Shown: one piece after another, positions 1 through 9,099 of the stretch
Layout: each line of letters begins with the position of its first letter
Numbering within the stretch: position 1 is the first letter of the stretch
NCBI GenBank assembly: GCA_015680685.1
Contig: MNCI01020421.1
Location: forward strand, 69,023-90,995
Direction of reading: 5' to 3'
Length of the DNA stretch: 21,973 nucleotides
From: Gnetum montanum
Taxonomy: Eukaryota; Streptophyta; Gnetopsida; Gnetales; Gnetaceae
Notes under the pieces: model-generated
Told to the model about the DNA's origin: nothing
Database searches by the model: none
The model's input: only the letters and a program-made list of their open reading frames with translations
Position numbers and translations under genes: made by a program

Positions 1-582
1 AAGGGAGTCTCGTACGTGGTAGTTTACGCAACAATTTTTGGTAGCATAGTAGGATTGTCTTGAAGATATTGCTTGTCTGAGCCTTGGAAGTTTGAACAAT
101 TTGTAGATATTGAATTTGGGATAGCTTTATTGTGAAGTGTTTACTCATGTCATTTTACCTTATCTAAATATTTGAGGTCTACACAAATCTGCTTTCTTTT
201 CTTTTTTGCTTATTTCCATCAAATCTTGCTCTATTTCTAGTTTTCTTGTGGAACTATCTCTTTCTCTGGGGAAAATTAGGAGTAGATTGCGGAGTTGTGC
301 TCAAATTTTTTTGCAAAATTTTATTTGTTACAAGTAGGTATTATAAGGACCATGTAGACTAGGCAGTTGAACAAAATAGGAAATTTTCAACAACTCACAG
401 TACTTGACAAAGTTGACTGAATCTCGTTAAAGTAAGTCATTTGTAGTTTACACACAATGCAATCATTACATTTCTCACAACCGCACACCGCAACAGCACA
501 CACACATACTCACATTAACTACTAAGCTTATTTGGAGGTATCTGGGCCTTGGTGTTGCCAAAGACCAGCAGGCACCTAAATC
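1..582. other. Unassigned AT-rich DNA left of element 1
   Basis: No coding frame is recognised. A CA-rich patch lies at about 480-515. Sequence at about 550-575 begins TGGTGTTGCC and could be the decayed primer binding site of the gypsy element that follows, because a tRNA-Asp-type site starts TGGCGCCGTTGCC. The match is too poor to call. The stretch may hold the 5' LTR of element 1, but I found no second copy of it to prove that. Confidence 0.4.
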
Positions 583-2200
583 TTGTTTGAGGATACTTGT
601 TGGCGGTCACGTCCCAAACAGTCGCCAACACTAGACATGAACAATATCCCTAGGTTTGAGAGGGGATATAACTCAGATCCTCAAACAAATTTACAAGCCT
701 TTCATGATGCTTGTTCCTTACAAAATATTAAAAATTATGGGAAAAATCTCAAGTTATTTCCTAGAACACTCATCAAGGAAGCAAAAAGCTAGTACCAGTC
801 TCTTGAACTAGAATCAATTTGTTAATGAAGTAAAATGCTAGAACTTTTTAATGACAAGTATCAAACATACTACAAAGTTTCAAACTAGCAAAGGAAAATC
901 CAAGTCTAGAAACAAGGAATACATGAACCCTTGAATCTCACCATTTTTAGGTATTATTCCCTTTTGCATAGATGCTTCTTGTCCATGATTATTCTCAATG
1001 AGAGTAGCTTCCCCATATCATAAATGGGCTCTAATAAAAAATGAGAATAACTCTTAGGGTCTACACCCAAGGGAGACTATCAAAACTAAGAGTTCATCAA
1101 ATTCAAGAACAAATTGAGTAGGTTGCAAAAGAAGATGATGAGTTGAGAAAATGAAAAAGTGTTGAGGAGTATAACTAGAACTCTTTCATTAGAGAAAGGG
1201 AGGTTTGATTTTGTAATAGTGAGGGGGAAAAATAACTTGATGAGGTGGTGTAGCAAAAAACCTTGCCAATTAAAAAATCTATATCTAAAATTTTAGGTAA
1301 GATTGATAAAATGTGAGAAACTTTGGATGAAAAATTTCAAACTACTCTAAAAAATGCAAAAGAATCCAAAGACCAAGGTACTAACCATGATGTTAGGAGA
1401 AGGAAAGAAGCTAAATGTGCCTATCAAAGAGGTTAAAGGAATATTACAACATTAAAAGAGGTTGTGGAGTTAGAATTAGATAATGACAATGGGTGTGACA
1501 TCTACCAATATGAGCATCCCAAGGGATGTTGCCCTGCTATGTCACACTTATAGGAATCTAGGGTGTATGATCTAAATCCTATCCTAGCATGAAGGAAAGC
1601 ACCTACAGGGTTACCTTATCCTCAAGAAATCTTAAGGTAGTTCCACCATCAAAAACAAGATTATTATCCAAGTCAATCTCCACCATAACCATATAAGCAA
1701 TATTAGTAGTGGCAACACCCATAGTCATGGGGGACACCACCACCAAGACAACAATACCCTTACAGGTAGCTAGATATGTATGGGTACTATGTTTAGCAAC
1801 CAATATCTTTATGTGACTCTTCTAGTCACCTTTTTTTTTTAGCATCACTACTACTTTCTAGAGTATTACAAAACTCATTCTCCATTTACCTGAGGGAAAA
1901 CCCCATATCCCTATCACCCACCTTATCCTTCAGCACATGCTCATCCATCCTTAACTTAATTACCACCTACTCGATCAATGTAGGATGAGCTTCTAGCGTA
2001 GCTAGAACAATGTAATTCTAGTTGGATCATTAACTTATAGTTGGCTCTTTAGTTGAGTGGATCAAAATCAAGATCCTATAAAAGATCATTCTTTCAAACT
2101 AATAGCCCTACTAAACCCTGATCTACTTATGTGGCTAGTAATCTTGTATCTTCTTCATCCTCTACATCCATTTCTTTTTAGAGCCCTTAAAACCAAAAGC
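583..2200 (+). pseudogene. gag: Ty3/gypsy gag remnant of element 1
   Basis: Gag would form the cytoplasmic virus-like particle. At about 640-790 the frame reads PRFERGYNSDPQTNLQAFHD and then KLFPRTL, typical of the Retrotrans_gag domain; FNDKYQTYYKV follows at about 850. Later segments match the Gag of the minus-strand element at 18222-20207: VAKEDDELRK near 1120 (VAKEEGEMAR there), CDIYQYEHPKGCCP at 1494-1535 (CNIFLYHHPKGQCP there), and a Pro/Tyr/Gln-rich tail at about 1600-1810. The frame is broken by many stops and at least one shift. The first ATG (583) is not convincing as the original start. The C-terminal limit is approximate. Confidence 0.8.
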
Positions 2201-2214
2201 CTTCCAAGATCTAC

Positions 2215-2625
2215 ACAGTTATGTTAATCCACATTGTATTTGATTGGATCAAGATTGACAATCTTCCTAGGGAAAGATTTGATCCTAGAAGTCCTCTCAT
2301 CTATTTCTAGATTACTAAAAATGGGCCATGTAAGTATCTTCTTGACTTAGGTTCTATAGTTAATTTGATTTCTCATGAAATGTACAATTCTTGGAATCTA
2401 CTTCCTCTCATGAAGAGCAACATCCATTTAGAATTAGTAGATTAGTCCATCACTATTCCTTTGGAACTAGTGGAGGATAGTTTAACCATTGTCTATGTGT
2501 GGTCATTTCTTACAAATTTCTTGGTAATGAAAGTTGAAAATTTCAAGGGGAACTTCCCAATCATTATGGAAATGGCTTGTAAGGAAACTGCATCTGGAAA
2601 GCCCAAGAAGAAACAAGTTTCATGA
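2215..2625 (+). pseudogene. Retropepsin (aspartic protease) remnant of element 1
   Basis: The + strand reads LLDLGSIVNLISHEMYN at about 2338-2390, equivalent to the LLDTGASVNLLP active-site region of gypsy proteases. The Thr of the catalytic D-T/S-G triad is now Leu, so the site is damaged. After it come IPLELVEDSLTIV and FLVMKVENFKGNFPIIM, which match the strand order of plant retropepsins, where the end is usually PIILGRPFL. The enzyme would have cut the Gag-Pol polyprotein in the particle. It lies between the Gag tail and the RT linker, as expected. Several in-frame stops make it dead. Confidence 0.75.
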
Positions 2626-2975
2626 ATTAGATATAGTAATACAAGGTGAAACTACATGCAAAAACTTTGGTCCATGAATAGAACATCCATTTCTTCATCT
2701 GGATAGTATGAAAATGGGGTAGATATTCAAAGGCACTTGTCCATAGTAGCCATAAAATAAGAGGGTACCTAGTACATGATAGCTAATCTTGGAAGCAACA
2801 TACTTTGCATGGAACTTGATAAGAGCCTGACATGTAGCTATGTTGAAGGCATGGATGAACTAGAGAAACTTCATTACCAACTCTTTAATGATAAAAATTA
2901 TGACACCTATTGAGAAGAGTTGGAAATCCTTGAAAATTTTAAGCAAGAGCCCTTATATTTGAAAACTCTCCCTAC

Positions 2976-3020
2976 TAGCATGGATTATGCATTCTTGAAA
3001 AATGGAAAGTTAGTAATCAT
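2976..3020 (+). repeat. Left copy of 45-bp direct repeat flanking the solo LTR
   Basis: This 45-bp stretch ends four bases before the LTR start at 3025. It aligns without gaps to 3910-3954, directly after the LTR, with 37 of 45 identities by hand count. Both copies encode FLKNGKL, the segment just before the RT linker (YAFLGEGE in intact relatives). It is far longer than the usual 5-bp gypsy target duplication. Confidence 0.7.
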
Positions 3021-3024
3021 GAGT

Positions 3025-3909
3025 TGATGAGTAGTGGGTATCCTTTATGCCCAACCATATGAATCAAAAGTGTTCACACATGATCTAGTCATATTCCATA
3101 GATGGGACTAATTGTGACATCTATATCATTATGCCTTGATCATAGTTCACTATCTTCCCACTTGGACTAGTGGTAGCTTTGTCATGTATGATTTAGTCTA
3201 GTGTGAGGAATATCATTCTTGATGTTTTTTAAGCCTTATGCTACTCCTAAAGATAATAGAGAAATCAATTATTTAAACTAATTAACAACATAATGTAAAG
3301 TCTAAACTAGCCTACGTGTGATGAGTCTTCATTCCTAGCTTGCCATACACATCTTGAACCCCTGTATCCATTACAGGGATTACCAAGCACTATGCTGCTA
3401 GATGAACTAAGTAATAACGCTACTGGGATTACTAAGCAAATATATGTTTATGCTCAAAACTAGTCACACTCATTATACCAGTTCATTAATATGCATGGAA
3501 ACATAAATATTAACTAAGTATATGGAATATAAATTTCATTAAAAGTAAATTTAATCTATGTCAAAGTGCTGCAATGAATAAGAATCAATCTTGATCTTAT
3601 TACCATTCATGGAATGTGTCTAGGTACATTGCCACTTAAATAAGATGCCATGAAACTAACTTAGATCCATACTATGGACACTCATTGACTATTCTCTATG
3701 AGTATGCAATAAAATTGCAAGAGTTTAGCTACTCTATTGATCAAAGCATATCAATACATAGTAGGAGCATATGTACTTATAAGCAAAATAGACACTGCAT
3801 TGGCAAGGCCAAATCAATATGTCATTTCATGCATCAATGAGTCCATGTTAATGGGGTTGTGTCAATGGGGTGACCCTGACATAGCTACTTTGAAGTAGCG
3901 ACATTAACA
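3025..3909 (-). repeat. Solo LTR, older copy of the 14468-15364 LTR family
   Basis: It starts TGATGAGTAG like the LTR at 14468 (TGATGAGTGG) and runs in parallel with it. Shared blocks include CCATAGATGGGACTA near 3100, TTGGACTAGTGGTAGCTTTG near 3165, CCATACACATCTTG near 3340, GGATTACCAAGCAC near 3378 and GTCACACTCATT near 3463. It ends ..AACA at 3909, giving 885 bp against 897 bp for the other copy. No internal retroelement sequence is attached, so it is solo, probably left by LTR-LTR recombination. Orientation follows the minus-strand element. The GATAA repeats and CGATATCG palindromes of the younger copy are not recognisable here. The right end is set by alignment length and is approximate. 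Confidence 0.75.
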
Positions 3910-3954
3910 TAGTATGTAGTATGCCTTTTTGAAAAATGGCAAGCTAATAATCAT
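3910..3954 (+). repeat. Right copy of 45-bp direct repeat flanking the solo LTR
   Basis: It matches 2976-3020 at 37 of 45 positions. The reading frame of element 1 resumes here as FLKNGKL, then IINANLAFKQKW and LLKAVKNG, the usual linker between protease and RT (IINANL..LLEVLK in relatives). This shows that the LTR interrupts a once continuous pol frame. Confidence 0.7.
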
Positions 3955-4985
3955 CAATGCCAATCTTGCTTTTAAACAAAAATGGATGCTATTAAAGGCA
4001 GTCAAAAATGGCCAGTAGCCTTTACTTGATAATATCCTAAGCTTTTAGAGATTGATCCTAGGATATTCCAACATTGTATCTACACTAATTCAGCTATGAA
4101 GCCAAAGAGGTAGTTGTAGCAGTGATTGAATTCCAAATTGAAGTAGATCATGAAAGAGGAAATTAAACAACTCCTCAAGGTGGGGTTTCCCTATTTCATT
4201 ATGGATAGTGAGTGGGTTAGCCTAGTCACGATTATACCAAAGAAAGGTGGCAAGTGATGGGTCAACATCAACTTCTAGCTATTGAATATGCAACATTCAA
4301 AGATCACTTTTCATTTTCATTTGTGAATCAAGTATTGGACACTATATTTTGGCATTACTATTATAGCTTTTTGGATGGTTATAATAGCTATAACCAAATC
4401 TATATCATGTTTGAGGGTTAGACCAAAATAACAATCATGAGTCCCTAGGGGACTTTCTCATATTGAAAGATGCCTATTGATCTTTATGTAATGATTTTGC
4501 AAAATCTCAACACTTGGTCTTGAGCATTTTTCAGCAAAAAATTGGTTTTGTGATGGAGGTCTTCATGGATAACTTCTCCACCCATGGTGCAACATTTAAG
4601 CAAGCCTTGGATTCCTTTGAGCAAGTGCTTAAAATATGTATGTACATGAAACTTTAGCCCAATTGGTAGAAGAGCCATTTTATGATCTAGGAGGGCATTG
4701 TATTAGGACATAGAATTTCTTAGAAAAGGATTGAGGTGGACCCTAAAAGGATAAGGGTCATCCAAGGAATAACTAGCTAGTTGGAAACTGTTAAAGATTT
4801 CTAATCATTCCTTGGACACATTGATTACCATTGACATTTTATAGAGAATTTCTCTAAGATCTCAAAATCATTGGTTGAGCTTACAAAGAAATATTCTCCA
4901 TTCATTTGGACCAAGGAATGCAAGAATGCATTCTAGAGCCTCAACTAGAATCTTGTAGAGACTCCAATTCTACAAGCACTTGACT
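3955..4985 (+). pseudogene. Reverse transcriptase remnant of element 1
   Basis: The linker leads into MKEEIKQLLKVGF at about 4150 and DSEWVSLVTIIPKKGGK at about 4205-4255, then ITFHFHL (KDHFPLPF in relatives) and a decayed SFLDGYxxYNQI block near 4365-4400. The catalytic box at 4562-4573 reads FMDN instead of FMDD, so the second metal-binding Asp is lost by a single G to A change. Downstream come FSTHGATFKQALDSFEQVL (about 4574-4630), GHRISRKGIEVDPKRI (about 4707-4755), SFLGHIDYHRHFIENFSKIS (about 4808-4865) and PFIWTKECKNAF. Several frameshifts and stops are present. The enzyme would have copied the element RNA into DNA. Confidence 0.85.
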
Positions 4986-5400
4986 AGTCTAGAACATTTC
5001 ATATAATGATAGAATTATCAAATTATGAATTTGGAGTCATGCTTATACAATTAAATGATAAGAAATGTCCATATTACATCCACTATACAAGTCAAAGCAT
5101 TGTGAATGCACAACTAAATTACACCACAATGGAGAAAGAACTAATGGTAGTAGTGTATGCTCTAGAGAAGTTCAAGCACTATGTGCTTGGATACAAAGTA
5201 TTTGTGTACATCGATTACAATTCCATTCACTTCCTTATGAAAAAGCCAATGGTGAGTCCCCATATCATATTGTGATTAGTGGTATTGTAGGAGTTTGATC
5301 TTACAATGGTAGCTCAAAAGGGGATTGAGAATGTGATTGCACATGACTTATTGTTGTTACAATGGGATAACAAAGATAAGAGTCTACTTTCTACCCAATT
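4986..5400 (+). pseudogene. RNase H remnant of element 1
   Basis: An 89-codon open stretch from 5006 covers the core of the domain: MIELSNYEFGVMLIQLND (family CDASDYAVGAVLGQ), TMEKELMVVVYALEKFKHYV and VFVYIDYNSIHFLMKK. The catalytic Glu of TMEKEL and the Asp of YID are kept. The first Asp of the family appears to be Glu (IELS). The domain directly follows the RT, as in all Ty3/gypsy pol genes, and would degrade the RNA strand of the hybrid. A stop at 5276 ends the open stretch, but the frame continues in a recognisable way to about 5430 (EFDLTMVAQKGIENVIAHDL). Confidence 0.8.
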
Positions 5401-5539
5401 TCCTTATGAACTTCTCTTTACTAGTGCAATAAATGAATAAGTGCCTAATGAAATAAAATGGTATGATGCCATTCTCACTTATCTTCTCACTCAATAGATG
5501 CCACAAGATATAAACTATAGGAAGAAACAACAATTTCTT

Positions 5540-6690
5540 CATTAGGTCAAACACTTCATAGAAATCAATGGACATCTTTACAAGGTGTGGATTGGTGCCC
5601 TTGTTTGTTGATGTGTACCTAATGTTGATCAAATATGTGTTTTCTAAGATGAGGGTTCTTGTGGAAGCCATTATGTTCTAATATGCATGACCAAGATCCT
5701 GATGGTAGGATATTATTGGCCAGCCATCTTCAAGGATGCCCACCAATTTGTCCACTCTTATCAACACTATCAATGAGATGGTGGGATGATCACTCGAATG
5801 GAGGGATCTTAACAATGGATTTAACCACCAAAATCCTTGTACATCTAGGGTATCAACTTCATGGGTTTCATCACATCCATGTCAAATGAAAAGGCATACA
5901 TAATCATCACTATTGATTACTACAAAATGGAAAGAAGTAGTAACCATCATCCACTATACATCATCTACTATTATGAGGTTTGTATAAAAAATATTGTAAA
6001 TAGGTTTGGGATTCCACGTGCACTGATTTGTAACAACAAAACCCATATTATAGGCACTACCTTTCATAAGCTTATGCAATTCTTGGGGGTTGAACATAAA
6101 ATAACAATACCCTACCACCCCCAAGCCAACAATCAAGTTGAAGTTACTAATAGGGAGGACACAAAGATCTTGACAAGAAGTATTAGCAAATATAGAAGAG
6201 ACCAGAGCACAAAAGTAAATTATTCCTTCTATGAATACTTCTCAACATGGAAACTTTTTATATGCTACTCTCCCTATGAGAAACTATATAAAAAACTACC
6301 AACTCTACCTATCTAATCCAAGCCTCGTACGCTTTCAGTAGCCTATGACTTGGGCCTTGACCTTAGCCTAGTGCAAAAGAAATGATTAATCAACCTAAAT
6401 ACACTAGATGAAAATCAATTGATATTCCTATCCTTGAATGAAGTTCACAAAGCATTCTATTAATAATTTCATGACCTTAGAATAAGGAAAGTGAAATTTC
6501 AACTTGCAGATAGGATCCTCTACTATAACCCTAGACACATACCTCAATGAAATAAGTTCCAAAAATTATAGAAAGGACCTTATATTATCCATGAAACCTT
6601 TTCTTCTGGGGCCATGTTGATCTACAAACTTAATAGCCTAAACAAAAACAAGTTAGTGAACACACAACAAGTAAAACCTTTTAATGAGCC
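5540..6690 (+). pseudogene. Integrase remnant of element 1
   Basis: The zinc-binding N-terminus is visible at about 5655-5770 as GSCGSHYVL and GYYWPAIFKDAHQFVHS. Its final C-x2-C is now Y-x2-Y (SYQHYQ), so it is inactive. The core follows: INFMGFI, IIITIDYYK (first Asp, near 5914), FGIPRALICNNKTH (near 6007-6047, catalytic Asp changed to Asn) and TIPYHPQANNQVEVTNRE (near 6100-6160, catalytic Glu kept). The C-terminal region at about 6480-6690 reads KVKFQLADRILYYNPRH, KGPYIIHETFSSGAMLIYKL and NTQQVKPFNEP, the usual SH3-like end of gypsy integrases. The longest open part is 5861-6316. Integrase would have inserted the DNA copy into chromosomes. Confidence 0.85.
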
Positions 6691-6699
6691 TATTTTTTT

Positions 6700-7129
6700 T
6701 TTACAACATCATTAGTATGTTTTATTTTTCTTGAATATTTTACAATTTATTTTTTATTTTCCCTTACTTTGATATGAATTCTCCTTATTTCCTAATAAAA
6801 TCATTTTATTTCCAACATGACATAATGATGTTTTAGTTGTTTACTAATGGTGGTTTGTACCTAACATTTTTTATTACTAATGTCTAATTTCTATTTTTGA
6901 ATTTTGATGACTGATAACTAAGACTAATTTTCATTTTCATGAAATATATAGTGAGGCCACATCATCTACCCATCCACAAACACTATGGTTTTTCTTGTTT
7001 GGAAAATATGAGGTTCCTTTTTCATTAATAAAACTTTAACAAACTTTTGACCTTAGTAGTTTCCAAGTTTGGAAAAGATTCAAAGGTTTGAAAAGGATGT
7101 GGCTTCAAGTTGATTCAATACTCTTTGTA
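6700..7129. other. AT-rich junction between two gypsy remnants
   Basis: The sequence lies between the integrase end of element 1 and the RT fragment on the opposite strand. A T-run sits at about 6693-6702. I see no coding frame and no match to the LTR family at 14468. The 3' LTR of element 1 could be here, but no second copy confirms it. Confidence 0.4.
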
Positions 7130-8113
7130 CCTTTCTACTTAGTTGAGCTTTTATTAAAACATCATTTAAGCACAAGGTCAAGGTCATGCACATGGTCATT
7201 GACCATTTTGAACTTAACAACTATATCGTCCATGTAGTCATTAAGCACTTCTAACATGTAATCACTAAAGATATATGTCATTACTTGTTGAGAAGTCACA
7301 ATTGTGCTATTTAGACTAAAGGGAATCATAGTGTAATAAAAGGTTCTCTAAGGGATCATGAAGGTCATACAAAGTTGATGCTCTAGGTTAATCCTAACTT
7401 GGTTGTATCTCGAGAACCCATCCATGAATGATAATAAGACATGTCTAGTTGTAGTATTAATAAGTTGGTCAATTCTAGGTAATGGGAAGTCATCTTTGAT
7501 AGTTACCTTATTTAGGTCTTAGAAATTAGTATAGATATGTATTCTCCCATTTTTCTTAGCGACTACCACTATGTTGAACACCCATTTTTTCATAATCAAT
7601 AACTTAAATGAAATTAGCTTGATATAATTTTGAAATTTCATCACAAACTACCATGGTTAAATCTATTCTAATCTTACATACTTTTTTCTGAATAGGTTTA
7701 ATATTAGGATCAAGTATGATGTTATGTTATACTTGGCAAGGGTCAAGACCTAGCATATCTTCATATGACTAGGCAAAGGCCTTAATATTTTCTTGGAGAA
7801 CTTTCGTGATGCCTTGAGCCTATTAAGTATCTAGTGAGGAACTTAGTTTCAATGTTTTCTCCTTACCACTATGTGTTGTTATAGGAACCTCAACTAGAGA
7901 GTCTTCAGTAATGTCACAAGCTTCAAGGTCAAGGGTTTTAATTAGGTTTTCTAACTAGTCGAAAGGTTTCTCTATTGAGGCTATATGATCCACTGGACTC
8001 TCAAGCTTAAGATCTAAATGATTAAGGTTAATGAATAATTAATCATTAGCATGAGGATCATTTAGGCTCAAAGGTAAACAAATTTTCTAGTAGGTGTCAA
8101 TACTTCAATCTTG
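7130..8113 (-). pseudogene. Pol fragment of a second gypsy lineage (linker and RT)
   Basis: Read from high to low coordinates, the minus strand gives CLPLSLNDPHAND, HLDLKLESPVDHIASIEKPF, ITKVLQENIKAFA, SYEDMLGLDP and IILDPNIKPIQKKV, then VVVAKKNGRIHI, IKDDFPLPRIDQLI, LLSFMDGFSRYNQVRI and YMDDIVVKFK (YMDD at 7225-7236). This is the protease-RT linker and the fingers/palm of a Ty3/gypsy reverse transcriptase. The KKNG and DDIVVKSK-like motifs resemble the Tat branch and differ from the PKKGG type of element 1. One frameshift lies at the A-run near 7590, and several stops occur. The catalytic YMDD is intact. Homology stops near 7130, so thumb, RNase H and integrase are missing. Confidence 0.85.
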
Positions 8114-8214
8114 CAAATGAATCATAAGCACATTAAGTGGCACCTATGTGATAAAATGAGCAAATAACACCAAAATAACATAAACATTTTTAGCAATTAT
8201 GCATGGATATGTCA

Positions 8215-8970
8215 AAAAACATTTTGTCAATGGTTACACAAGGTTCACAAAGGTTATAAGAGGTAGATGAAGACAAATAAGGTGAAACAAAGGCTAAATA
8301 AGGTTAAACAAAGGCCAAATGATGGTAGAATGTAGTCAAATAAAGGTAAAATGATGATCAAAATCCATCCAATAATGTCAATTAAGGTTAATAAATGGTT
8401 AATAGGGGCTATAAAAGGGGAGCTAATGCAGGTAAGATGTACCAAAGTACAAGAAACATTAAATGAGGCCAAATAAAGACCAAATTATGGTCAAATAAGG
8501 CTAAATGATGATCAAGCACCATCAAATAATGTTAAACAAGGCTGAAACATGGCTAAAAAAGCTTATAGGAGATAGAATAAGGTAGATGGGGTAAACTAAA
8601 TGCCAAATAACATGGAACAAAGCCCAAATGGTACCCAAATGATGATCAAATGAGATCAAATTGAGCCCAAATGATGATTGAATCCCATCCAATGATGTTT
8701 TGAATGGTCAAACAAGGTCACAGTTTTGTCCAATGATGTAAATTGATGTCAAACGAATTTCTATAAGGTCAAAAGATTCCACATGATAGGAAAATTTGAT
8801 GAAATAATACCAAATGATGCTAAAATGATAGAAATAAATCCAAATGACAACAAATGATAGGACAACGAAGGTTAATAATGCACACCAAGGTCAAACATAG
8901 TCAAAACATAATGAAATAAGCCCAAACTAGTCAAGGTAGGCAACATGGGATAAATCATATTCAATATTGG
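8215..8970. repeat. Degenerate ~11-bp minisatellite
   Basis: About 750 bp consist mostly of variants of one short word. On the minus strand it reads close to CCTTATTTGAC, for example CCTTATTTGAC, CATAATTTGGT, CTTTATTTGGC and CTCATTTAATG in succession near 8460-8515. On the plus strand it appears as GGTCAAATAAG. Spacing is mainly 11 bp, with 10- and 12-bp slips. It lies upstream, in element sense, of the minus-strand pol fragment, so it could be an untranslated or spacer part of that element. Eleven is not a multiple of three, and no protein is implied. Confidence 0.65.
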
Positions 8971-9099
8971 TCAATCAAGGTTAGATCTTTCTATTTTTAG
9001 GCCTTAGTAAGCCATGCTATGAGAATATAGGGTTTGTGGGGAAGGTTGAACACTTCGAAAGCTCATTATAAGGCTATTTAAAGGAAGAAATGAGACCTC

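Larger units (their letters stand above)
550..6700 (+). mobile_element. Decayed Ty3/gypsy LTR retrotransposon (element 1), gag-pol
   Basis: Gag, aspartic protease, reverse transcriptase, RNase H and integrase remnants follow one another on the + strand, which is the Ty3/gypsy order. All are interrupted by stops and some frameshifts. The PKKGG motif in RT and the FMD-[D]-FS-x-HG form of the catalytic box suggest the Athila/Tat side of the family; this lineage call is inference. Without the solo LTR (3025-3909) the body is about 5.2 kb, normal for gag-pol. Its own LTRs could not be identified, so both ends are approximate. Confidence 0.85.

Noticed and set aside
550-575. Primer binding site of element 1
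   Set aside because: TGGTGTTGCC resembles a tRNA-Asp-type site but needs gaps, and no LTR end could be placed beside it.
5384-5671. Minus-strand open frame of 95 codons
   Set aside because: It is antisense to the RNase H-integrase region of element 1, whose plus-strand reading is recognisable. It has no motif of its own.
8254-8472. Hydrophobic minus-strand open frame resembling membrane segments
   Set aside because: It is produced by the TTATTTG minisatellite words. The 11-bp period cycles through all frames.
9074-9084. TATA-like CTATTTAAAGG on the plus strand just before the tandem array
   Set aside because: A single AT-rich match without a downstream gene or other promoter sign is not enough.
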